From: DATACZ01 sp036258795
Lineage (GTDB): Bacteria; Actinomycetota; CADDZG01; JAHWKV01
Direction: 5' to 3'
Length of the DNA: 20,112 nt
NCBI GenBank assembly: GCA_036258795.1
Contig: DATACZ010000075.1
Coordinates: forward strand, 1-20,112
Shown: positions 6,526 to 14,260 of the stretch, piece by piece
Position numbering within the stretch: position 1 is the stretch's first letter
Layout: each line of letters starts with the position of its first letter
The notes under the pieces: model-generated
What the model was told of the DNA's origin: nothing
Database searches by the model: none
The model's input: only the letters and a program-made list of their open reading frames with translations
Made by a program: the position numbers and the translations under genes

Positions 6526-8062
6526 CCGGCCGGGGAACTGCCCTTCCGGCGGTGTCGTGTCCCTCCTCGAACTCCTCGTGGTACTCGGCGTCGGTGTTCA
6601 CCTTCCAGGGATCCCAGTTCTCACCCATGATGTTCCTGGCGGAAAGCAACGCAGTCATCATCGAGTGATCCTGGTTGTTGTACTTGTGCATGCCGTTTCG
6701 TCCCGCCAGCTGAAGGTTCGGCACCTCCTTTTCGATGAAGGCCCTCACGACGCTCACGTTGGTTTCGTAGTGCTCGTCGTACACGGGATAAGCCTTGAGC
6801 ATCCGGACTACGGTGCCGTCTTCGATCTCGTCCGCCTGCGCCAGCCCCAGACGGGCAATCTCCTCCGATCCCAGCTTGATCAACTCTTCATCGGACATGT
6901 TCCAAAGGTCGTCTCCCTGGGTGCAGAAGTACTCCAGCCCGAGCGCGGTTTTGGACGGATCGGGCACCATGTGAGGGCTCCAGTTCTTGAAGTTCTGAAC
7001 CCGGCCCAGCCGGACATCGGGCTCATGGATATAGATCCAGTTATCGGGAAAGAGCTTCTCCCTGTCGATCACCAGGACCACCGTAAGGAAGTCGCGATAG
7101 GAGAGGGCCTGCGCCGCCTCAATCACCTCAGCAGGCGCAGGTGGATCGAGCATGGACACAAGGTTCCTGATGGGCAAGGAGGACAAAAAGTGCGTTCCGG
7201 TGAATGACCGGGTCCCTTCCCCGTTCGACACCTCGGCCTCGACCAGCCCGGCCTCTGAGCGGCGAAGCGAGGTGACCGGTGAACCCATATGAACTCGAGC
7301 CCCAAGCCCCTGGATCTTCTCGACAGCACGTTCCCACATCATCCCGGGGCCGAGCTTTGGGTACTCGAACTCCTCGATAAGGGTCTTGATCACCTCACCC
7401 TTACCGGCCTTGCCGGGGCGCTTGCTGGGGCGGTGAAACGAGTTCTTGATCGCATTCACCAGCGATAGTCCCTTGATCCGCTGGGCCGCCCAGTCGGCGG
7501 AGATCTCGGTGCATGGGATTCCCCAGACCTTCTCGGTGTAGGTCTTGAAGAAGATCGTGTACAGCCGGACGCCGAACCGGTTAACCACCCAGTCCTCGAA
7601 CGACTTCTCGTTCCGCCTGGGGAAGACCTTTATTCTCAGGTAGCTCAACATGCAAAGCGCAGTTTGAAAGAGGCCGAGCTTCCTCAAGGCGTCGAACGGC
7701 TTGAGAGGGTAGGAGAAGAACTTGCCGCGGTAGTAGATCCGGGACAGACGCGGCACTTTCAGCCAGTCGTTCTCGGAGAGGATCTCGTGCCACAGCTTGC
7801 GGACCTCAGGTGCCTTGGTGAAGAACCGGTGGCCGCCTATGTCGAACCGAAAACCCTTGTACGAGGCGGTGCGGGCAATCCCTCCAACCTTCTCTGGATC
7901 TGCCTCGAGAACGTCTACCTGAACGCCGTTGTGAACAAGCTCCCAAGCGGCGGTCAGCCCGGCTGGACCGGCGCCGAAGATTACAACCTTCAACTCCTTG
8001 CCGAGCTCCGGACGCTCGGTGTCGGCTACGGTCGCCGGCCGGTCGTTTACGGTTTGATCCAT
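6515..8062 (-). CDS. FAD-dependent oxidoreductase resembling UDP-galactopyranose mutase
   Basis: This 515-residue protein has an N-terminal FAD-binding Rossmann motif, VVIFGAGPAGLTAAWEL (26-42), with the ribose-binding acid in VLEAD (51-55). GGIART (60-65) and DIGGHRFF (74-81) follow, and AGRNGMHKYNNQDHSM (453-468) near the C-terminus closes the FAD site, as in the UDP-galactopyranose mutase and amine-oxidase-like superfamily. Relatives often sit in polysaccharide clusters with no defined reaction. It may interconvert a nucleotide sugar ring form or oxidise a sugar or lipid intermediate; I cannot choose. The last ~30 residues are acidic and divergent. The frame extends upstream to 8272, but that part lies antisense to the DUF2142 gene. 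The ATG at 8062 has GGAAGGAA just before it and is the natural start. Confidence 0.88.
   Translation of the reverse strand: MDQTVNDRPATVADTERPELGKELKVVIFGAGPAGLTAAWELVHNGVQVDVLEADPEKVGGIARTASYKGFRFDIGGHRFFTKAPEVRKLWHEILSENDWLKVPRLSRIYYRGKFFSYPLKPFDALRKLGLFQTALCMLSYLRIKVFPRRNEKSFEDWVVNRFGVRLYTIFFKTYTEKVWGIPCTEISADWAAQRIKGLSLVNAIKNSFHRPSKRPGKAGKGEVIKTLIEEFEYPKLGPGMMWERAVEKIQGLGARVHMGSPVTSLRRSEAGLVEAEVSNGEGTRSFTGTHFLSSLPIRNLVSMLDPPAPAEVIEAAQALSYRDFLTVVLVIDREKLFPDNWIYIHEPDVRLGRVQNFKNWSPHMVPDPSKTALGLEYFCTQGDDLWNMSDEELIKLGSEEIARLGLAQADEIEDGTVVRMLKAYPVYDEHYETNVSVVRAFIEKEVPNLQLAGRNGMHKYNNQDHSMMTALLSARNIMGENWDPWKVNTDAEYHEEFEEGHDTAGRAVPRPVSS
6525..6553 (+). terminator. Possible hairpin after the GT2 stop codon
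   Basis: Immediately after the TAA, ACC-GCCGG pairs with CCGGC-GGT: eight base pairs with one bulged G and a loop of about 12 bases. No T-run follows, and the sequence also encodes the end of the opposing FAD enzyme. It may be a terminator of the plus-strand transcript or simply coding GC content. Confidence 0.25.
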
Positions 8063-8079
8063 GTTCCTTCCATATCTCC

Positions 8080-8084
8080 AGGGA
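8080..8084 (+). promoter_or_regulatory. Ribosome binding site of the first DUF2142 gene
   Basis: AGGGA lies seven bases before the ATG at 8092. Only 29 bp separate this ATG from the ATG of the divergent FAD enzyme, and the opposite strand carries its own GGAAGGAA site in the same gap. Promoters for both genes must therefore lie within each other's coding regions. Confidence 0.6.
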
Positions 8085-8091
8085 TTCTCAC

Positions 8092-9582
8092 ATGAAACCT
8101 CCTTTGCTATTGGCAAGCGCCTACCTGCTGCTGCTCGTGGCCTGGGCAATGAGCCATCCTCCCGGCGCCGCGCCCGACGAATACGGACACTACCTGCGGG
8201 CCGTGGCCGCGGGCCGGGGAGAGTTTCTGCCGGAGCAGCGTCCAGGTCCGCCGACGGACCTGGAGCGGTCACAGGTTGCGCTGAATTGGCAGAGAAGCCA
8301 GACCAGGTTGATATCCATTCAGGGCAGGTTCTCGCCGGATAATTTCGACTGTATCAGGGCAAACCCAAACCCCTCGTGGCGGTGCACCGACCCCCCACCG
8401 CCTCCCGACGAGACGGTGGCGGTCAAAAGTGTTCAGGGAACATATCCTCCCTATCCGTACGTGATTCCGGGCCTGTTTACCCGATTGGGGCACGATGCGG
8501 TCTCGGCCCTGCTGTGGGGCAGGGTTGTTGCCTCTCTGACCGCGTGGGCGCTGCTTGCTCTGGCCTCCTGGATGCTGTGGGACCCCAATCGCTCCTGGAT
8601 AAGTTTGCTGGGGCTGATCGTCGCCGTTACCCCGATGGTCATCTTCGTGGGGTCAAGCCTTTCAGGTAGTGGCCTGGAGACCGCGGCCGGCATTGCGTTC
8701 TTTGCTTGTCTGGTTAGGCTCACCAGACCCGGCACGACGGCTTCCCGGATTGTTTGGATCGCAACGGGCCTGAGTGGAGCCGTACTCGTAATCAGCCGGG
8801 ACCTGGGAATTGCCTGGCTGCTCCTCAGCCTCTCGGTGGCGCTGGGGCTTAGTTGCCTCAAAAGGCTCCGAGCCGTGATGGCAAGCGGGGGAAGGGTGGC
8901 GTGGGTGGCCATTGGAGTGATCGGCGTGGCGGTGGTTGAGGCCGCTATCTGGCAGGCCGCCGTTCAGGTGCACCCACCCTTGAGCCTGAGCCGGGTTGCA
9001 GCAAACGTGCCGGCTGCCTTTGGGATCACCAGGGAGATCCTGCGCCAGCAGGTCGGGGTGTTCGGTTGGCTGGATACGGTCATGCCGTCGGAGGCGTACT
9101 GGATCTGGGGGGCCATGTTCCTGGCCCTCCTCGCCCTGGCGTTCCTGGCGGGAAGCTGGCGGCAGCGAGCAGTGCTTGCCGCATCCACTTTGGGAGCGGT
9201 CATGTTGCCGGTCGGAGTGGAGCTCGTTCAGCGCGAGGTCGGGTTCGGGGCCCAGGGCCGGCACGTCCTCCCCATGACGGTGGTGGTTCCTCTGCTTGCC
9301 GGAGAGATACTGACCAGAAATGCCCACCGGCTGGGTTGGTTACGGCAGCTCTTCCCTGCCGTGTGGTTCACGGCCGCCGCGGGGGTGGTCTATGTGGTGG
9401 CCTGGTACATCAATGGAAAGCGCCACATGGTCGGTCCGGGCGGCCCAGACTGGTTCTGGGAAGCAACCACTTCGTCCCCTCCCCTTGGCTGGGTGACCTG
9501 GGGGCTGGTGTCAATCGCGGGGGCGATCATGATTTCGGGATCGGGTCTTAGGGCCGCTCTCTTCCATGGATACGAACGATGA
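8092..9582 (+). CDS. DUF2142-family polytopic membrane protein (probable GT-C type), copy 1
   Basis: This 496-residue protein has about ten or more hydrophobic segments. After the first one comes PPGAAPDEYGHY (23-34), the acidic loop typical of DUF2142; a long outer loop holds YPPYPYVIPG (118-127). Later motifs are SRDLG (235-239), VGVFGWLD (321-328) and GFGAQGRHVLP (384-394), the last also diagnostic. DUF2142 proteins are little studied but are thought to resemble GT-C glycosyltransferases, in which an acidic pair in the first outer loop is catalytic; D29-E30 fit that place. The loop contains two cysteines (C87, C98) that could form a disulfide outside the cell. A close paralogue is encoded at 12681-14234. 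It would act at the outer face, probably using a polyprenyl-linked donor (inference). Confidence 0.88.
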   Translation: MKPPLLLASAYLLLLVAWAMSHPPGAAPDEYGHYLRAVAAGRGEFLPEQRPGPPTDLERSQVALNWQRSQTRLISIQGRFSPDNFDCIRANPNPSWRCTDPPPPPDETVAVKSVQGTYPPYPYVIPGLFTRLGHDAVSALLWGRVVASLTAWALLALASWMLWDPNRSWISLLGLIVAVTPMVIFVGSSLSGSGLETAAGIAFFACLVRLTRPGTTASRIVWIATGLSGAVLVISRDLGIAWLLLSLSVALGLSCLKRLRAVMASGGRVAWVAIGVIGVAVVEAAIWQAAVQVHPPLSLSRVAANVPAAFGITREILRQQVGVFGWLDTVMPSEAYWIWGAMFLALLALAFLAGSWRQRAVLAASTLGAVMLPVGVELVQREVGFGAQGRHVLPMTVVVPLLAGEILTRNAHRLGWLRQLFPAVWFTAAAGVVYVVAWYINGKRHMVGPGGPDWFWEATTSSPPLGWVTWGLVSIAGAIMISGSGLRAALFHGYER

Positions 9583-9589
9583 TTGATCT

Positions 9590-11173
9590 TCATTTTCGGG
9601 GCAGGAGGTCGGCACGCCTCAACAAGACGTATACGTCAGGCTCAAGGCCTCCGGTTTTCCAGAGCAGCGCACCTTGAAAGACGGATTCCTGTCTATAGCT
9701 TGGGAACTGCTTCAGAAAGTCCTCTGCTCCCGCCGCCTTCAGGGGGACCACGATGTAGTCGGGCCGGTGACGCTCGATCTCGGCTGGATCGATGATCATG
9801 TCGTTGCGTGACGACCAGTCCCAGTAAGAGGGCTTTTCCCCAGCGTGATAGTTGTCGTAAATGTTCCCTTCGAAGTAGGGGAGGACTGCCATCGATGGAA
9901 ATGCGATCCCATAGATAACGCGGCGTTCGAGCGAGCGCTCCTTGATGTACTCCGCGAGGGCCTTGCTTCCGGAATAAGGCCCGACGAAGTCAGCTCTGAC
10001 TGACGCCACAGTCCAGCTCACTTGTATGGCGCAAACCACCAACAGCGCGGTAAGTATCGCGGGCCTGATCCATGCGTCGACGGGATCCCTTCGTTCGAAA
10101 CGCTCCAACCCCACCCAAAGGGCAAATATCCAACCCAGGAAAAGAATGCCTTCGTGCCAGGGCGACCCGTATACCAGCTCGGAGAAGACGATTATCGCCG
10201 CCGCCGGAAGCAGCCAAAGCCAAAGAACCCTGGCTCGCCAAAAGAACACGAGGCTTGCCATGAGAATCAGCACGAGCAGCAATCGCGAACCGGCCCAACC
10301 GTTCGTGGACATGTCTACGGCAGCCCTCAGCACTCTTCCGATCAAAGTCCCGGTCCTTGGCCGAGCGAAGTCTCGGTCTGCGGGAGGCCTCATGATGAGG
10401 GCCACGATGGCCATCCCCATCCCGAGGGCGGCCAGAGCCAGCAGGTTTGCCTTTCGGAGGTCGCCGGTCAATGGGAAGCGACCGCTTACAACACGCATGA
10501 ACGTGATACCAGCGATCGCCGCCGCCATCAAAAAGCCATGGACGCTGACGTTTGCGAGCAAGAAAAGCAGTCCGGCGAACTTGTACGGCCTGGTCAGGCT
10601 ATCTCTATAGGCAATCGCAACCAGAAAGAGCGTCCCGGGCAGAAGGGCGTAGTTGCGGGCTACGACTCCGTACTGGAAAAAGAGGAAGAACGTAAAGGGC
10701 AGCAGCACCTTGACGATGATCGGGAAGGGGGAACGGCGAACAACCAGGTAAGCGGCCCAGCCGGCAGCGACTCCCGAGATGAGGTTCAGCGCGCGGTAGG
10801 GCAACAGCCTTGCCGGGAGCATCAGCACCAAATACCAGAGGCCCGGATGGCCCTCGTAGGCCAGGAGCTTCGTGACCAGTCTTATTGGATTGGCATCTCG
10901 AGCCAGCAGCCATGCCTGCGCCTCGTCCACCCAAGGCTCGTGGTGCCATGCCGCGACGCCCATGGCCACGGCGTAGATGGTGAGAAGAGCTGGACGAAGA
11001 TAGCGGTCGATTGGGGTGTTCAACCACCAGGTCGTCCAGCGGTCGAGAGCACGAGGCAGGGAAGACTCTTCGAGAGTCGGTGCCACAACCTCCGTCTGAC
11101 TTGCTTTGTACGCGTCGATTACTCTGTGCCTGACGCTGAGAACCTCAGTATTGCCCCGACCGAGAAAGCTCAA
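9590..11173 (-). CDS. GT39/ArnT-like polytopic membrane glycosyltransferase
   Basis: This 527-residue protein has a cytoplasmic N-terminus of about 60 residues, then around ten hydrophobic segments, and a soluble C-terminal domain (about 390-527). The first outer loop carries HHEPWVDEAQAWLLARD (77-93); the D83-E84 pair matches the catalytic acid position of GT-C enzymes of the PMT/ArnT type. EGHPGLWYL (107-115) and ARNYALLP (172-179) are also typical. Such proteins move sugars from polyprenyl phosphate donors to outside acceptors, so it may decorate the cluster's glycan or a secreted protein. The start assigned is a TTG inside a T-run and has no ribosome site; GTG at residue 31 is an alternative. 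It is convergent with the preceding gene, with 7 bp between stops. Confidence 0.84.
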   Translation of the reverse strand: MSFLGRGNTEVLSVRHRVIDAYKASQTEVVAPTLEESSLPRALDRWTTWWLNTPIDRYLRPALLTIYAVAMGVAAWHHEPWVDEAQAWLLARDANPIRLVTKLLAYEGHPGLWYLVLMLPARLLPYRALNLISGVAAGWAAYLVVRRSPFPIIVKVLLPFTFFLFFQYGVVARNYALLPGTLFLVAIAYRDSLTRPYKFAGLLFLLANVSVHGFLMAAAIAGITFMRVVSGRFPLTGDLRKANLLALAALGMGMAIVALIMRPPADRDFARPRTGTLIGRVLRAAVDMSTNGWAGSRLLLVLILMASLVFFWRARVLWLWLLPAAAIIVFSELVYGSPWHEGILFLGWIFALWVGLERFERRDPVDAWIRPAILTALLVVCAIQVSWTVASVRADFVGPYSGSKALAEYIKERSLERRVIYGIAFPSMAVLPYFEGNIYDNYHAGEKPSYWDWSSRNDMIIDPAEIERHRPDYIVVPLKAAGAEDFLKQFPSYRQESVFQGALLWKTGGLEPDVYVLLRRADLLPRK

Positions 11174-11186
11174 AAAAGGCCACCTG

Positions 11187-11199
11187 CGGGAGCCTCCCG
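11187..11199. repeat. 13-bp palindrome in the widest right-hand intergenic gap
   Basis: CGGGAG-C-CTCCCG is a perfect inverted repeat 14 bp upstream of the GT39-like start. In the minus direction it is followed by a run of six T that contains the TTG start. It could be an operator, a leader hairpin or a weak attenuator; chance is possible in GC-rich DNA. The rest of the gap 11174-11328 shows no strong promoter; TAGGTT at 11285-11290 is a possible plus-strand -10. Confidence 0.35.
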
Positions 11200-11328
11200 A
11201 CCCGGGACCACATACCCTACCGTGCGAGCTTTTGGCTGCTCACCGCCTAATCCAGAGCATGGACTGGCCTAGCACGTCGGATGTTAGGTTGGCGCTCCGA
11301 GGCCTTCGAGAGTTTGGGAAGCAGGGAC

Positions 11329-12660
11329 ATGCCCCGAGTTCCGCGACTGCTGGGGATGGTTCTGGGAGCGATACTCTGCCTTGCACCGCCGGCCGCTCTC
11401 GCCGTTCTGATTGACCGCTTCGGCGTAAATCTCCCTCACACCGATCAGTGGGAGCTTGTCCCCCTGATGCAGAAGCAAGACCACGCCGGGTTCTCACTTA
11501 CAGACTTCTTCGCTCAGCACGGGGAGCAGAGGATCGTCTTTCCCAGGCTGCTGATGCTTGCCCTGGCCCCTCTTACCAACTGGAACATAAGGGTCGAGCT
11601 TTTCGTTAATTTCCTCCTCGCGGCGGCGATATTCCTCATTCTGGTGAGGCTGTTGGCCGACACCCTCTCAGCGCTCGGGAGGTGGCTCATGGTGCCGGCG
11701 GCATGCGCTTCGTTGATGATCTTCTCTCCCGTTCAGTGGGAGAACTTGCTGTGGGGCTGGGCCATCAGCTGGTTCCTGCCGTTGCTGACTTTCCTGATTG
11801 CCGTGACTGCCCTGGCGAAGTGGCCTGAAGATCGCCCGGCGTGGCCGGCGGTCTTGATAGCGGTAGCGGCGGCAGTGTTGAGCCAGTACTCGCTCTTTCA
11901 CGGGACGCTGACCTGGATCAGCTGCATTCCGATCCTGATCGTGCGGAAGTATCTGAGGAAATTCATCGGGGTATGGGTCTTGGCCGGGGTTGCCTTCACG
12001 GCGCTCTACCTATACGGACGCCACCCCTCCCACTGGGAGGGTTTCTATGCTTCCCCTCACTCCCTGGTTAGAGATCCCCGTATGGCCTTCGAGTACTTGT
12101 CGTACTACCTGGGGCGGCCGGTCTTGGATCTGGATCCCAGCTTTTGGGTGGGGACCATGCTCGTGGTGCTCTTCATTCTGTCTACGATCTTGCTTCTGGT
12201 TGTGCGGCGCGACCGGCTGGAGAGCGGCGTGATCTGGTTCTCAATCGGATGCTATGCGCTGCTGACCGCGGTGATGACCATGCTCGGCAGGCTCAAGCTG
12301 GGTCTCGGGAATGCCGGAGCAAGCCGCTACACCACTATCGGGATTCTTCTCATGCTTTCGACCGCCGCGCTGATAAGCCTCCTTCTCGCGTCCTCCCGTG
12401 CCGGTTCGAGCCTTCGAGTCGTGGCCGTTACGGGCGTGTGGCTGGTGTTGGGGGCCGCATTTCTCGCGGACTACCCGTCGGAGGTGGCGTCCATGAGGCA
12501 GGCTTACGTTCAGCGGCTGGACAGCAAGCAATGTCTTCTACGGGTGACGTCGGCCGACGACCCATGCCTAACGTTGGCCTACCCGGACAAGCACGTTGCC
12601 TTTCGGCGTTCCCTGTACTTGAAGGATATGGGCTGGGGAGGTTTGACTCGGGCGCCATGA
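11329..12660 (+). CDS. Uncharacterised polytopic membrane protein, DQW family, copy 1
   Basis: This 443-residue protein has about ten hydrophobic segments. After the first helix comes GVNLPHTDQWELV (32-44), then QHGEQRIVFPR (63-73), TNWNIRVEL (83-91), SPVQWENLLWGW (133-144) and GASRYTTIGILLM (330-342). The C-terminal tail has two cysteines (C402, C413). I know no characterised member. The acidic residue just after helix 1 and the overall layout resemble GT-C glycosyltransferases, so sugar transfer at the outer membrane face is a reasonable guess, not a finding. I name it here by its DQW motif. An ATG at 11281 would add 16 residues but lacks a ribosome site; the ATG at 11329 has GGGAAG seven bases before it. 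The paralogue at 14261-15688 supports the conserved core. Confidence 0.85.
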   Translation: MPRVPRLLGMVLGAILCLAPPAALAVLIDRFGVNLPHTDQWELVPLMQKQDHAGFSLTDFFAQHGEQRIVFPRLLMLALAPLTNWNIRVELFVNFLLAAAIFLILVRLLADTLSALGRWLMVPAACASLMIFSPVQWENLLWGWAISWFLPLLTFLIAVTALAKWPEDRPAWPAVLIAVAAAVLSQYSLFHGTLTWISCIPILIVRKYLRKFIGVWVLAGVAFTALYLYGRHPSHWEGFYASPHSLVRDPRMAFEYLSYYLGRPVLDLDPSFWVGTMLVVLFILSTILLLVVRRDRLESGVIWFSIGCYALLTAVMTMLGRLKLGLGNAGASRYTTIGILLMLSTAALISLLLASSRAGSSLRVVAVTGVWLVLGAAFLADYPSEVASMRQAYVQRLDSKQCLLRVTSADDPCLTLAYPDKHVAFRRSLYLKDMGWGGLTRAP

Positions 12661-12674
12661 ACTCAGACCTTCCC
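12636..12674. terminator. Hairpin across the convergent gene ends, possible two-way terminator
   Basis: GGGAGGTTTGA (12636-12646) pairs with TCAGACCTTCCC (12663-12674): eleven pairs with one bulged T and one G-T wobble. The 16-base loop contains GGCGCC. The DQW copy 1 stop codon lies in the loop, and the DUF2142 copy 2 stop lies 6 bp beyond the stem. There is no T-run in either direction, so function is uncertain. Confidence 0.35.
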
Positions 12675-12680
12675 GTGCGT

Positions 12681-14234
12681 CTATGCGGCCTCTTTCCACC
12701 GGAATCCAAGGACGGTGATTAGTAACGCTCCCGCGAGCGTCAGTAGTGCCCATGGAATCCAGCCGAGAGGGGGCGACCACTGCGGTTCTAGAAAGAACCT
12801 CACCGGTCCCGTGGCTCCAACCGAGAACCTGTGCGCGATCGTGTACCAGCCGGCCAGCTGAAGAATGGAGGCGGCGCCTGCAACGACCAGAGGGGCCAGC
12901 CTGATGAGCGCGGCTCCACCACCTCGGCGTCTTGCCAGGACCTCTCCGGCCACCAAGGGAATGGCCACCGCAATCGGCATGAGATGCCTGCCTTGGGCTC
13001 CGAAGCCGGCTGCGGCCTGCGCGCCATCCACAAAGAGGGTGGCGCCAAGGACGGCGGCAAACGTGCCCGTCAAAACGGCCCTTTCTCGCCACGACCCGTA
13101 TGTGAGGGCCAGTATCACCAACCCGGCAATGGTGAGCCCTCCCAACCAGTAGGCCGGTCCTGGCATGGGACCATCCAGGGCGCCAAATACGCCAATGGTT
13201 TGGCGGAAGAGGTCGGGGAGGTACTTGAAGCGGTCGCCAAGGTTCCAAATCAGCTCAGGCCCCAGGGGCGGGCGGGCCGACTGGGTCAGCTGCCACACCA
13301 CCGACATGCCTGCAGAGCAGGCAATGATTACTAGAGCCGCTGCGGCAGCCCTTCCCCCGGAGCGCCAGGCGCGGCGAGCGGCCGGTATCCCTGAAAGGGA
13401 CAGGAAGATGGCAACGTCGATAAGCATCCACACGGGGCCGAGATCACGGGTCAGGCATAGAACAGCACCCGCTGCCGCGGTCGCCCACCACAGCCAACCA
13501 GGCGGCGAGGGCCTCGACAGTCGCAGAAGACAGGCCAGGAAGCAGATCCCCGCAGCGATCTCGACGCCGTTGCTCGAGAGGCTTGCGAACAGGTAGACCG
13601 CCATGGGAGTCATGCCGGCGATGAGGCCAGTGATCGAGACGGGATCTCGGCCGGCAAGAGCCAATGCCGCCACGGCGAGCAGGCCCATCGAGGAGAGCGC
13701 CACTCCCACCCGTCCCCACCGCAGGGCGCTGGTAGGATCCCCCGCCAAGCGCATCAGTGCCCCTGGCACGATGTAGCCGTATGGCGGGTACCTGCCCACG
13801 TGAGTTCCTATCTCTACCGTGCCGGTCGGTGCAGGAGACCGAGCCTGATCACCGGGCTTGCAGGCGCCGACGTAGAACTGATACGACCAGCAGCTGAACG
13901 GCGCAGGAGCCAGGTGAGGCGGGACCGTGACGAGCCGGGTCTGCAGATGCAGCCACCTAATCGTCTGGGGCACTCCGGTCGGCGGAAGCGGAGGAGGTTC
14001 TTTTCGGAGCACGATGTCTCCCCGGCCGGCTGCCAGTGCCTTGAGATAGTGCACCCCCTCATCGGGTGACGCTCCCGGAGGAGTACTGAACATGAACGAC
14101 GCCACAAGAAGCGAGTACGCGGCAATGACCAGGGCTGAGTACTTTGGACCGCCGGCTCTGCTCGCACCTCTGTATTGGGCGGGATGGTCGTCCTGCTGGC
14201 CAGCGCGCACCGCAGGGTTAGTATTACGGGCCAT
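12681..14234 (-). CDS. DUF2142-family polytopic membrane protein, copy 2
   Basis: This 517-residue paralogue of the protein at 8092-9582 shares the same order of motifs. These are PPGASPDEGVHYLKALAAGRG (52-72) after helix 1, YPPYGYIVPG (149-158), TRDLG (262-266), IGVFGALDGPMP (347-358) and GFGAQGRHLMP (410-420). In a hand alignment of an 87-residue block around the last two motifs, 41 positions are identical. The outer loop again has two cysteines (C115, C125). It is longer at the N-terminus by about 25 hydrophilic residues. Like copy 1 it is a probable GT-C-type enzyme at the outer face, with its substrate unknown. The ATG at 14234 lacks a ribosome site but has GATAAT about 19 bases upstream, so a short leader is possible. 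It diverges from DQW copy 2 with 26 bp between starts. Confidence 0.87.
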   Translation of the reverse strand: MARNTNPAVRAGQQDDHPAQYRGASRAGGPKYSALVIAAYSLLVASFMFSTPPGASPDEGVHYLKALAAGRGDIVLRKEPPPLPPTGVPQTIRWLHLQTRLVTVPPHLAPAPFSCWSYQFYVGACKPGDQARSPAPTGTVEIGTHVGRYPPYGYIVPGALMRLAGDPTSALRWGRVGVALSSMGLLAVAALALAGRDPVSITGLIAGMTPMAVYLFASLSSNGVEIAAGICFLACLLRLSRPSPPGWLWWATAAAGAVLCLTRDLGPVWMLIDVAIFLSLSGIPAARRAWRSGGRAAAAALVIIACSAGMSVVWQLTQSARPPLGPELIWNLGDRFKYLPDLFRQTIGVFGALDGPMPGPAYWLGGLTIAGLVILALTYGSWRERAVLTGTFAAVLGATLFVDGAQAAAGFGAQGRHLMPIAVAIPLVAGEVLARRRGGGAALIRLAPLVVAGAASILQLAGWYTIAHRFSVGATGPVRFFLEPQWSPPLGWIPWALLTLAGALLITVLGFRWKEAA

Positions 14235-14260
14235 CGCCCAAGGGGCCGGCCGGATTATCC

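Noticed and set aside
8063..8272. N-terminal extension of the FAD enzyme frame
   Set aside because: The FAD Rossmann motif begins soon after the ATG at 8062, a ribosome site lies directly upstream of it, and the extension is antisense to the DUF2142 start.
8662..9327. Minus-strand open frame (221 codons) inside DUF2142 copy 1
   Set aside because: Composition is His/Gln/Pro/Gly-rich without domains; DUF2142 motifs on the plus strand cover the region.
10022..11272. Long plus-strand open frame (416 codons) antisense to the GT39-like gene
   Set aside because: Its product is rich in Gln, Pro, Arg, His and Gly with no recognisable fold, and it mirrors codon bias of the well-supported membrane protein on the other strand.
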